From CAYYJR01 sp964472305 (GTDB taxonomy: Bacteria > Armatimonadota > Hebobacteria > CAIYQO01): a DNA stretch of 22,113 nt. Where the stretch lies: contig CAYYJR010000036.1 in the NCBI GenBank assembly GCA_964472305.1, positions 1 to 22,113 of the forward strand, in the 5' to 3' direction. Made by a program: the position numbers and the translations under genes. Below the pieces are notes generated by a model. That model made no database searches. It was given only the letters and a program-made list of their open reading frames with translations, and was not told the DNA's origin. Below, in pieces: positions 6,905 to 13,281 of the stretch. The first letter of the stretch is position 1. The number at the start of each line of letters is the position of its first letter.

Positions 6905-7134
6905 TTATACACGATAAGGACGGCCGGCAGCAATACCACGCCGGTGAAGGTGCGCCGCTGATGCTTTACGTGCTGTCGGTGGTTGTGCCGGACGCAGATT
7001 TGCACGCCAATGGTGGACCCGACTAGCAGGGCGAGGACCAGGGTTAGCCCTGCGTGATGCGCCCTGGCGTGCAGCAGGATGCCGATGAGTGCCGCAACCA
7101 GGATAAGCACGCAGCAGGAGAGTGATGCGATCAA
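6901..7134 (-). CDS. Small membrane protein coupled to the radical SAM gene
   Basis: The frame encodes 77 residues with two hydrophobic helices, about residues 3-21 and 28-46, then a basic, His-rich loop (RHNHRQHVKHQRR) and a hydrophobic C-terminus (TGVVLLPAVLIV). The first possible start in frame is TTG at 7132-7134, just after an in-frame stop. It has no ribosome-binding site and lies only about 10 bases below the predicted transcription start, so translation may be near-leaderless. The stop overlaps the radical SAM start (ATGA). The hydrophobic pattern, the overlap and the dedicated promoter argue that it is real. I do not recognise the family. Confidence 0.55.
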   Translation of the reverse strand: MIASLSCCVLILVAALIGILLHARAHHAGLTLVLALLVGSTIGVQICVRHNHRQHVKHQRRTFTGVVLLPAVLIVYK

Positions 7135-7151
7135 TGATCATCGACGATTTT

Positions 7152-7180
7152 ATCATACGCGGGAAGGTGGACGCTGTCCA
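7152..7180 (-). promoter_or_regulatory. Promoter of the small membrane protein / radical SAM pair
   Basis: On the minus strand TGGACA (plus 7175-7180) and TATGAT (plus 7152-7157) each match the sigma-70 consensus at five of six positions, with a 17-base spacer. The predicted start near 7145 is about 10 bases before the TTG start codon of the small membrane protein, leaving almost no leader. Confidence 0.65.
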
Positions 7181-7220
7181 GCGGGGAGGGAATCGCGTTG
7201 CGGAATCTTTTGTTCCCCTG

Positions 7221-7955
7221 CTACGGCGCACTGACATCGCAGAGATGCTGCTCGTGCAGCGGCTCCCGGTATCTTGCCGCCAGTTCTGGATACTCAGTCA
7301 GCGCAGTATATCCCTTTTCATTAAGGGCATATACGCCGCGGGCTATCCGCTCGAACCAGCCGTAGACATTACGTGAGAGGATGGTGAGCGTCTTTTCGCC
7401 GGTAGCGCGCGCACGCAGCGCCCGAGGTGTTGACGGACCCAGCACGGCCAGGCAAACGGCCACCTGGATGGCGTTCTCACGATAGGCGGTCACCAGCTTG
7501 CGCCGGCAACTGCCACCCTGGTTGTAATCCGCCGAACGGCGGTCGATCTCCCGCAGCACCGCACGCAGGGTGCGCTTCTGCCGGCGGCGCGCGGTGGGCA
7601 GCGGATGGAAAACCACCTCAACCGCCGGCTGGCCTCCCACCAAAATTAAGCCGACCTCCAGTCGCCGCAGCACGTCGTGGATGCCTTTCGTCTGCGCCAG
7701 CCAACGCCGCTTGTTGGGTGGGCGCGGGATAGCCACGTAGACAGCCTCGGTGATGCGTTGGCGCGCCACCGCCTGCGCCAGCAGTGCCAGGTTCAGCGCA
7801 CGCTTCAACTCGATCACAATTAACTCGTCACCCTTCACCGCCGCGATGTCGCAATGCCGCACCTCACTCCGCACGGTATAGCCGTGCGCGACCAGGTAAT
7901 CATGCACCGGCTGATAGAGATCGGTTTCGGCAATGGGCGCAACGCGTTTCGGCAA
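7221..7955 (-). CDS. DUF2161-like protein with a PD-(D/E)XK nuclease-type core
   Basis: The 244-residue protein resembles the DUF2161 group of putative PD-(D/E)XK phosphodiesterases. The N-terminal third has the core signature: Glu31 in RSEVRH, Asp36 in CDIAAV, then Glu49-Leu-Lys51 in IVIELKRA, followed by an alpha-helix with the Gln of AQAVARQR. The C-terminal third (about 160-235) looks like a winged-helix: PRALRARATG, then a turn ending VYALNEKGYTAL. The start is TTG at 7953-7955, preceded by AAGGA with a 7-base spacer; the nearby ATG is in another frame. It is a lone minus-strand gene divergent from the NIF3-family gene. A nuclease or DNA-repair role is inferred from the fold only. Confidence 0.82.
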   Translation of the reverse strand: MPKRVAPIAETDLYQPVHDYLVAHGYTVRSEVRHCDIAAVKGDELIVIELKRALNLALLAQAVARQRITEAVYVAIPRPPNKRRWLAQTKGIHDVLRRLEVGLILVGGQPAVEVVFHPLPTARRRQKRTLRAVLREIDRRSADYNQGGSCRRKLVTAYRENAIQVAVCLAVLGPSTPRALRARATGEKTLTILSRNVYGWFERIARGVYALNEKGYTALTEYPELAARYREPLHEQHLCDVSAP

Positions 7956-7990
7956 CGAGGCATCCTTGTGAGCGAAGAATAATCCACCAA

Positions 7991-8019
7991 GTTATACACC
8001 GGAGCAGCGGGAAGGGCAA
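7991..8019 (-). promoter_or_regulatory. Candidate promoter of the DUF2161-like gene
   Basis: On the minus strand TTGCCC (plus 8014-8019) and TATAAC (plus 7991-7996) are separated by 17 bases, matching four and five of six consensus positions. The start would fall near 7984, about 30 bases before the TTG start codon, leaving room for the AAGGA site. Confidence 0.5.
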
Positions 8020-8112
8020 CCCCCAGGCATAGACACGAGCGCAAGCCATGGCGTAATACGGCAGGAGTTTCCTCCATCACGCGGAAAGATGACGTCAGGC
8101 AAGGGAGGCGGT

Positions 8113-9210
8113 ATGGCGCTCACCGTTCGTGAAATTCAACAGGGGCTTGACCAGTTCGCGCCGCCGGCACTGGCGGAGAGTTGGGACAACGTCGGCTTAC
8201 TGGTCGGCGACGCGACGCGCGAGGTGCGCACCGTGCTGGTGGCGCTGGACGCCACCGCGGGGGTGCTGGCGCAGGCGGCGGAAATGGGGGCGGAACTACT
8301 GGTGACGCACCACCCGCTGCTGTTCACCGCGCACAAACGGCTGGTGGATGATGGCGGCACACTGAGCCTGGCGCTGCAACTGGTGCGCGCGGGTCGCAGT
8401 CTGCTGGCGTATCACACGAACCTGGACAGCGCGCCGGAGGGATTGAACCACCACGTCGCCGGCTTGTTCGGGTTGCGCGCGCTGCGCCCGTTGGCGCCGT
8501 CGGAGGCGCGCCCGCTGCTGAAGCTGGTGGTCTATGTGCCTGAAGCGCACGTCGACACCGTGCGCGCCGCCATCAGCATGGCGGGGGCGGGGCATATCGG
8601 ACGGTATGACGAGTGCACCTTTGGCGTGGAAGGCATCGGCACTTTTCGACCTGAGGCGGGGGCAACGCCGTTTATCGGCACCATCGGCGCGTTGGAGCGC
8701 GTGCCGGAGATCCGCCTGGAGACGGTGGTGCCGCGCGCGGCGCTGGGATCGGTGCTGCGGGCCATGTTCGCCAGTCACCCCTACGAAGAAGTCGCCTACG
8801 ATCTGCTGCCGTTAGAGAACGCCTGGCCCGGCGCGGGGCTGGGACGCATCGGCACATTGGAAGCACCCACCACCGCCGGCGCCTTCCACGATCGCGTGCG
8901 CGAGGTGCTGGGTGTTGTGCACCCGGCGCTTATCGGCGATCCGGCGCGTCCGGTGCGTACGGTCGCCTTGTGCACGGGTGCAGGTGGGGATTTCATCGAG
9001 GCGGCACGTCGCGCCGGGGCTGATCTTTTCCTGACCGGCGAGGTGAAGCACAGCCAGGCACTGCTGGCGCGCGACCAGGGTCCGGCAGTGATCGACGCCG
9101 GTCACTTCGCCACTGAGCGTTCCGCCGTGATGCTGCTCGCGCGTGAGCTCGCCACGCGCTTCCCGGCGCTCACCGTGGCGCAGGCGGAGGAGGTCGATCC
9201 GCGGAGTTAA
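8113..9210 (+). CDS. NIF3/YqfO-family dinuclear metal-binding protein
   Basis: The 365-residue protein is a long-form NIF3 family member (GTP cyclohydrolase I type 2 / YqfO-like). The family forms hexameric rings with two metal ions per subunit, and its reaction is not settled. Seen in sequence: the N-terminal ESWDNVGLLVG motif (22-32), the metal-binding THHPLLF (His66, His67), YHTNLDSAPEG with Asp105, and the C-terminal EVKHSQALLA and DAGHFATERSA, where the His and Glu spaced four apart are ligands. About 120-230 is the inserted PII-like domain found in the roughly 370-residue forms. The ATG at 8113 is preferred over 8089 because GGGAGG precedes it by 4 bases. It is probably a single transcription unit. 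Confidence 0.93.
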   Translation: MALTVREIQQGLDQFAPPALAESWDNVGLLVGDATREVRTVLVALDATAGVLAQAAEMGAELLVTHHPLLFTAHKRLVDDGGTLSLALQLVRAGRSLLAYHTNLDSAPEGLNHHVAGLFGLRALRPLAPSEARPLLKLVVYVPEAHVDTVRAAISMAGAGHIGRYDECTFGVEGIGTFRPEAGATPFIGTIGALERVPEIRLETVVPRAALGSVLRAMFASHPYEEVAYDLLPLENAWPGAGLGRIGTLEAPTTAGAFHDRVREVLGVVHPALIGDPARPVRTVALCTGAGGDFIEAARRAGADLFLTGEVKHSQALLARDQGPAVIDAGHFATERSAVMLLARELATRFPALTVAQAEEVDPRS

Positions 9211-9294
9211 GCACTCTCCTCCTGGTTGATGTTCGTTGTGTATCAGTACGAGCGCGGTGAAGAGTGAGCGTTCAGGTTGACCGCGATGGCGCTC

Positions 9295-9323
9295 TTGCTC
9301 TTTCCGCCGTCGCAGGGTAATAT
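9295..9323 (+). promoter_or_regulatory. Candidate promoter of the alpha/beta hydrolase gene
   Basis: TTGCTC (9295-9300) and TAATAT (9318-9323) are 17 bases apart, each with four of six consensus matches. The start would be near 9330, about 27 bases before the ATG, a leader that contains the GAGGGGG ribosome-binding site. Confidence 0.4.
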
Positions 9324-9356
9324 TGCATTGCATTCGCGTGTGAGAGGGGGAACCCG

Positions 9357-10508
9357 ATGACAGCGACCGGAAGCCTCTATCCGTTCATCATACGACAGGC
9401 GCAGCGCGGTCTGCCGCCCCTTTCCTTCCTGCAGGATCGTTTTAGCGAGGTGGAAAGCTGGCGTGTTCAGACCGTCGACTATCTGCGTTCGTTATTGCTC
9501 TACGAGCCCGAGCCGGTCGAGCTAAGCCCGGAACTGGCCGACTACACTGAATACCCCGACTACATCCAGCAGAAGTGGTATATCACACCTTCGCCGGGCG
9601 AGCGCATGCCGGTGCTGTTGTTGCTGCCGCGCCTGCTGGATGGTCCCGCGCCCGCGGTACTGGCGCTGCATTGCCATGGCGACATGTATTACTTCGGGAA
9701 AAAGAAACTGGTGGAGGAAGAGAACGAACCGCAGATTCTCACCCAGTATCGCCAGGAGATGTATGGCGGCATGGCTATTGCCAACGAGATGGTGCGCCGT
9801 GGCTACATCGTGGCGGTCAGCGACAGTTTCTACTTTGGCGAGCGACGCCTGCTGGTGCCGCCTCCCGCGGAGATGCAGCACGACTTTCTGTTGGCACCGG
9901 AAGGCTCCGATCACTGGATCGCGTTGTTGGACCGCGTCTCCGCGCAGATGGAAAGCACCATTGCCCGCTCGTTGACGTGGGCGGGCATCACCTGGCCCGG
10001 CATCATCGCGTGGGACGATATGCGCACGGTGGATTTTTTACTCACCCGGCCGGAAGTGGATGCCGCGCGCCTCGGTTGCGTAGGGCTGTCGCTGGGCGGG
10101 TTGCGCGGAGCGTTGCTGGGCGCGCTTGATCCTCGTGTGCGCGCGGTGTGCATCGTTGGCTGGATGAGCACGCTTGCCGAGATGCTCGATGAAGCAGTGG
10201 ATCATCAATCATGGGCGGGATTCATCCCCGGGCTTGCACGCGTGCTGGATTGGCCTGATGTCGCCGGTTTGCACGCGCCGCATCCGCTGCTGGTGATGCA
10301 AGGCAGTCAGGACGCGCTGTTCTCGCTGAACGGGTACCAAAAAGCGGCGGAGCGCCTGCGCGCCATTTATGCGAAAGCGGGCAGTCCGGGCAACCTGGAT
10401 ATCCGTCTGTTCGATTTACCGCACGTCTTCAGCCCGGAAATGCAGCGCCAGGCCTGGTCATTTTTTGATACCGCGTTCGAGATTGCGCCGCGAGAGAGTT
10501 ACGCCTGA
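9357..10508 (+). CDS. Alpha/beta hydrolase, dienelactone-hydrolase-like esterase
   Basis: The 383-residue cytoplasmic protein has an alpha/beta hydrolase core with a complete triad. The nucleophile is Ser245 in the elbow GLSLGG, the acid is Asp319 in QGSQDALFS, and the base is His356 in LPHVFSPE. The oxyanion-loop region is HCHGDMYYFGKK, a variant of the HGG type. There is no signal peptide. The first 80 residues form an N-terminal extension with several Tyr/Pro (DYTEYPDYIQQKWY) of the kind seen in the large dienelactone-hydrolase and acetyl-xylan-esterase-like groups. ATG 9357 follows GAGGGGG by 6 bases. It is probably monocistronic, followed by a weak terminator. A carboxylesterase or deacylase activity is likely; the substrate is unknown. 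Confidence 0.88.
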   Translation: MTATGSLYPFIIRQAQRGLPPLSFLQDRFSEVESWRVQTVDYLRSLLLYEPEPVELSPELADYTEYPDYIQQKWYITPSPGERMPVLLLLPRLLDGPAPAVLALHCHGDMYYFGKKKLVEEENEPQILTQYRQEMYGGMAIANEMVRRGYIVAVSDSFYFGERRLLVPPPAEMQHDFLLAPEGSDHWIALLDRVSAQMESTIARSLTWAGITWPGIIAWDDMRTVDFLLTRPEVDAARLGCVGLSLGGLRGALLGALDPRVRAVCIVGWMSTLAEMLDEAVDHQSWAGFIPGLARVLDWPDVAGLHAPHPLLVMQGSQDALFSLNGYQKAAERLRAIYAKAGSPGNLDIRLFDLPHVFSPEMQRQAWSFFDTAFEIAPRESYA

Positions 10509-10537
10509 TTTCCTTCGTGATTCGTCCATTGCGCCCC

Positions 10538-10560
10538 TGCGGAAACCGCACCGATTTTTT
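10538..10560 (+). terminator. Weak intrinsic terminator after the hydrolase gene
   Basis: A short hairpin TGCGG-AAA-CCGCA (10538-10550) is followed four bases later by a run of six T (10555-10560). The five-pair stem is short for an efficient terminator, but the position, 30 bases after the stop codon, is right. Confidence 0.45.
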
Positions 10561-10705
10561 AGCGTCACCCGCACGGATTGTGGCTGTAAACATCGGGGAG
10601 AATGCACGAGCGGGTCAGCGTGTGGAGGGCGGATGTCCGCTCAATTCTTGCTCAACCGCCAGAATTTTCGCACTGTTCGGCACGTGTGATTTTTGTGCGC
10701 GCTGG

Positions 10706-10735
10706 TTGACATTGCGCGGATATGCCACCTATAAT
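10706..10735 (+). promoter_or_regulatory. Strong consensus promoter of ftsZ
   Basis: A perfect -35 TTGACA (10706-10711) and a perfect -10 TATAAT (10730-10735) are separated by 18 bases. Transcription should begin near 10742, giving a leader of about 58 bases to the first in-frame ATG at 10800 or about 127 bases to the GTG at 10869. It is the best sigma-70 match in the window, consistent with high constitutive expression. Confidence 0.85.
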
Positions 10736-10770
10736 GGCACGAGAAATCCGACGACGTCTATTCAGGCGTC

Positions 10771-10803
10771 ATGGCATACTCGACCCCCATGGATAAGCCA
10801 TGA
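10771..10803 (+). other. Short upstream ORF in the ftsZ leader (10 codons)
   Basis: The leader contains the ten-codon frame MAYSTPMDKP, whose TGA overlaps the ATG at 10800 (ATGA) that opens the longest ftsZ frame. A weak AGG lies just upstream. It may be a translated leader that couples to the long-form start, or chance. No attenuator-like repeat of a single codon is present. Confidence 0.25.
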
Positions 10804-10868
10804 TGCAATTGGAATTTGAATTCATTGACAGCAGCGCACGTGTAGAACCGTTGCGAAAGGGGAGCGAA

Positions 10869-11915
10869 GTGATTAAGTTACACGATGGCCAGGCCAAGAT
10901 CAAAGTGGTCGGCATCGGCGGCGGCGGCAGCAATGCGGTGGACCGCATGATTGAAACCGGGCTGTGCGGCGTGGAATTCGTGGTGACCAATACCGATATG
11001 CAGGCGCTGGCGCGATCCGCCGCCGAGCGCAAGGTGCAGATCGGCGAGGATGTCACGCGCGGCCTCGGCGCCGGCGGCAATCCTGATATCGGTCGCCAGG
11101 CTGCGGAAGAAAGCCGCCAGGATCTGAAAAATATTCTCGATGGCGCGGACATGGTGTTTATCACCGCCGGCATGGGCGGCGGCACCGGCACCGGCGCCAG
11201 TCCGGTGATCGCGGAGATCGCCAAAGAGTTGGGCGCCCTCACCATTGCCGTTGTCACCAAGCCGTTTCGGTTTGAAGGTCGTCGCCTGAACGCGGCGATG
11301 GAAGGCATCAGCCGGCTGAAAGGCAAGGTCGATGCGCTCATCACCATCCCGAACGAGCGCCTGTTGGGCGTGGTGCCGAAGAATACCAGCATGCTGGAAG
11401 CCATGCGCTACGCCGACGAGGTGCTGCGCCAGGGTGTGCAGGGGATATCCGACCTTATCACCGTGCCCGGATTGATCAACCTCGACTTTGCCGACGTCAA
11501 CACCGTGCTGGCCAATGCCGGCACCGCGTTGATGGGCATCGGGGAGGGCGAAGGCGAGCGCCGTGCCGCCGAAGCGGCACAGGGTGCCATTTCCAGTCCG
11601 CTGTTGGAAACCTCGATGGAAGGCGCCACGCGCATCCTCTTCAACATCACCGGCAGCATGAACATGAGCCTGAATGAAGTGGACGAGGCGGCCAACATCA
11701 TCGCTACCGCCGCCGGCATCGACGATGCCAACGTCATCTTCGGCATCGTGTTCGACGATCGCATGGAGGACCGGGTGCGCATAACCGTGGTGGCCACCGG
11801 CTTCACCAGCGACCCGCTGGAGGATGCCACGCGCGTGCTGAACGCGCCGTCCATCCCCAATGCGCCGGCATCGGAAGGCGATCTGGAAATTCCGACTTTC
11901 CTGCGCCGCCGCTGA
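10869..11915 (+). CDS. ftsZ: Cell division protein FtsZ
   Basis: FtsZ is the tubulin-like GTPase that polymerises into the division ring at midcell. Seen in sequence: KVVGIGGGGSNAV, the nucleotide signature GGGTGTG in TAGMGGGTGTGASP, VTKPFRFEG, the catalytic T7 loop NLDFADV, and the C-terminal partner-binding peptide EIPTFLRRR. The linker between core and peptide is only about 25 residues. The start is uncertain: GTG 10869 (348 residues) has GGGGAG four bases upstream and gives an N-terminal tail like those of other FtsZ proteins. ATG 10800 (371 residues) has no ribosome-binding site, and the extra codons are less GC-rich at third positions. No ftsA or mur gene is next to it. A strong promoter precedes it and a terminator follows. 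Confidence 0.97.
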   Translation: MIKLHDGQAKIKVVGIGGGGSNAVDRMIETGLCGVEFVVTNTDMQALARSAAERKVQIGEDVTRGLGAGGNPDIGRQAAEESRQDLKNILDGADMVFITAGMGGGTGTGASPVIAEIAKELGALTIAVVTKPFRFEGRRLNAAMEGISRLKGKVDALITIPNERLLGVVPKNTSMLEAMRYADEVLRQGVQGISDLITVPGLINLDFADVNTVLANAGTALMGIGEGEGERRAAEAAQGAISSPLLETSMEGATRILFNITGSMNMSLNEVDEAANIIATAAGIDDANVIFGIVFDDRMEDRVRITVVATGFTSDPLEDATRVLNAPSIPNAPASEGDLEIPTFLRRR

Positions 11916-11938
11916 TCCCGTGCTACATCGCTCCCGCG

Positions 11939-11986
11939 CTGCCCGCTCCGGTGCCTGCCACCGGGGCGGGCAGTCGCGTTTCCTCT
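11939..11986 (+). terminator. Strong hairpin terminator after ftsZ
   Basis: A 15-pair stem spans 11939-11973: CTGCCCGC pairs with GCGGGCAG, then a T-G pair, then CCGGTG pairs with CACCGG around the loop CCTGC. A T-rich stretch (GTTTCCTCT) follows a few bases later. The T-tract is imperfect, so some readthrough into rapZ is possible. Confidence 0.72.
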
Positions 11987-12053
11987 GTACTCGCCCCTTC
12001 CCGAATCTCGGCGCTGTCGGATGACAACCGATGGTGCTTGGTGCGGGAAAATC

Positions 12054-12062
12054 TGGTACACT
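12054..12062 (+). promoter_or_regulatory. Possible extended -10 promoter of rapZ
   Basis: TGG followed by TACACT (12057-12062) fits an extended -10 element; no acceptable -35 box lies upstream. The start would fall near 12069, immediately before an in-frame ATG at 12070 and about 45 bases before the preferred rapZ start at 12115. Confidence 0.35.
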
Positions 12063-12114
12063 ATCAACCATGCAACCGCGACGGCGTGCACGCCATCACG
12101 GGCCGGGAGTCGTT

Positions 12115-13008
12115 ATGACGCCGCATCGTGTGAACCAGGAGAGACATCCGCAAGATTTTGTGGTGGTGACCGGATTATCCGGTGCCGGCAAAACCCAGGC
12201 CGTCCACTGTCTGGAGGACATGGGCTTTTATTGCGTGGACAATATGCCGCCGGCACTGGTGCCGCAGTTCGCCGAATTGTGTGCCCACTCGCAGGGGCGC
12301 GTGGCGCGCGTCGCGGTGGTGATGGATATCCGCGGCGGCTACTTCTTTGCCAGCATTGCCGAAGTCATCGAGACGCTGCGCACACTCGGCTTCAAACCGC
12401 GGTTGCTTTTCCTGGAGTCCGCTGAAGAGACGCTGTTGCGGCGCTTCAAGGAAACCCGGCGTCGCCATCCGCTCGCTACCCGCCACCGCACCCTGCTGGA
12501 CAGCATCCGCCTGGAACGCAAACAGATGCAGGAACTGCGCGCGAGCGCCGACAAGGTGATCGACACCACCGACACTGATCCGAAAACGCTGAAGGAAGAA
12601 ATCGCCGCGCTGTTCAACGAACGGGTAAGTGGTGGGCGCATGCTGGTGAACGTCCTCTCCTTCGGCTACAAGCATGGCGTGCCGATCGATGCCGACCTGA
12701 TGTTCGATGTCCGTTGCCTGCGTAATCCGCATTACGTGCCCCACCTGCAACCATTAACCGGCGCCGATCCCGGCATCGAAGCCTACGTAATGGAGGATGC
12801 CGTCTCGCGGGAGTATCTGCAGAAACTCAAAGAGCTGTTGGCGTTCTCGCTGCCGCTCTACGGCGATGAAGGAAAATCCTACCTGACCGTAGCAATCGGT
12901 TGCACCGGGGGGCATCACCGCTCAGTGGTGTTTGCCCGCCTGCTGGCTGATTACCTGCGTGAACAAGGCTATGAAGTCGTGGTGGAGCATCGCGATCTGA
13001 AAAAATAA
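12115..13008 (+). CDS. rapZ: RapZ/YvcJ family nucleotide-binding protein
   Basis: The 297-residue protein is full length for the RapZ (YvcJ) family. It is a P-loop protein that in E. coli adapts the GlmZ small RNA for RNase E and so controls glucosamine-6-phosphate synthase; in Gram-positives it binds nucleotides with a less clear role. Seen in sequence: Walker A GLSGAGKT (20-27), the nearby CLEDMGFYCVDNMPP, VIDTTD, the SFGYKHGVPIDADLMFDVR block, RNPHYVPHLQPLTG, and the C-terminal AIGCTGGHHRSVVFA. ATG 12115 follows GGGAG by 5 bases; in-frame ATGs at 12031 and 12070 would add an unconserved basic tail. rapZ next to yvcK is a widely conserved pair; the usual third partner whiA is missing here. 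Confidence 0.95.
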   Translation: MTPHRVNQERHPQDFVVVTGLSGAGKTQAVHCLEDMGFYCVDNMPPALVPQFAELCAHSQGRVARVAVVMDIRGGYFFASIAEVIETLRTLGFKPRLLFLESAEETLLRRFKETRRRHPLATRHRTLLDSIRLERKQMQELRASADKVIDTTDTDPKTLKEEIAALFNERVSGGRMLVNVLSFGYKHGVPIDADLMFDVRCLRNPHYVPHLQPLTGADPGIEAYVMEDAVSREYLQKLKELLAFSLPLYGDEGKSYLTVAIGCTGGHHRSVVFARLLADYLREQGYEVVVEHRDLKK

Positions 13009-13176
13009 TGCGCCGCGTATGAACCCTTTCCCACCCGCCGCTGTTCGCCACGCTCGCCGCACGCCGGCATGGGAAGAGCAGTGGACCGGTGTCGATACAC
13101 GCAATGCTAGTGTAATTCAGCACAATGCGATTTCGCTTTTTGGGTTCCTGATGGCTCCGTCGTTAGCGGAACGTGG

Positions 13177-13214
13177 GGTGCAACACGTGGTAGTCCACTT
13201 CCATGTGTTGCACC
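13177..13214 (+). repeat. 14-bp hairpin in the rapZ-yvcK intergenic region
   Basis: GGTGCAACACGTGG (13177-13190) is complementary to CCATGTGTTGCACC (13201-13214) apart from one G-T wobble, with a 10-base loop TAGTCCACTT. No T-tract follows, so it is not a plain terminator. A second hairpin lies 20 bases further on and yvcK begins 67 bases downstream, so it would sit in the yvcK leader if transcribed. Confidence 0.6.
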
Positions 13215-13233
13215 GGGTTGATCACATACGAAG

Positions 13234-13255
13234 CCTCCCCTGTCCCGTGGGGAGG
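13234..13255 (+). repeat. 7-bp hairpin just upstream of yvcK
   Basis: CCTCCCC (13234-13240) pairs with GGGGAGG (13249-13255) around an 8-base loop TGTCCCGT. The 3' arm is purine-rich and resembles a ribosome-binding sequence, but it is 26 bases before the yvcK ATG, too far to act directly. It may control access to the yvcK start. Confidence 0.5.
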
Positions 13256-13281
13256 TTGGCGGAGGACCCGCCGGAAACGCA

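Noticed and set aside
6905..7237. 110-codon minus-strand frame overlapping the small membrane protein
   Set aside because: Its composition is Arg/Pro-rich shadow-like, whereas the alternative frame gives clean membrane helices and ends in an ATGA overlap with the radical SAM gene.
8641..8778. Long minus-strand frames antisense to the NIF3, hydrolase, FtsZ and membrane protein genes
   Set aside because: They are the usual antisense open frames of GC-rich coding DNA, Arg/His/Gln-rich with no motifs, while the plus strand has clear families.
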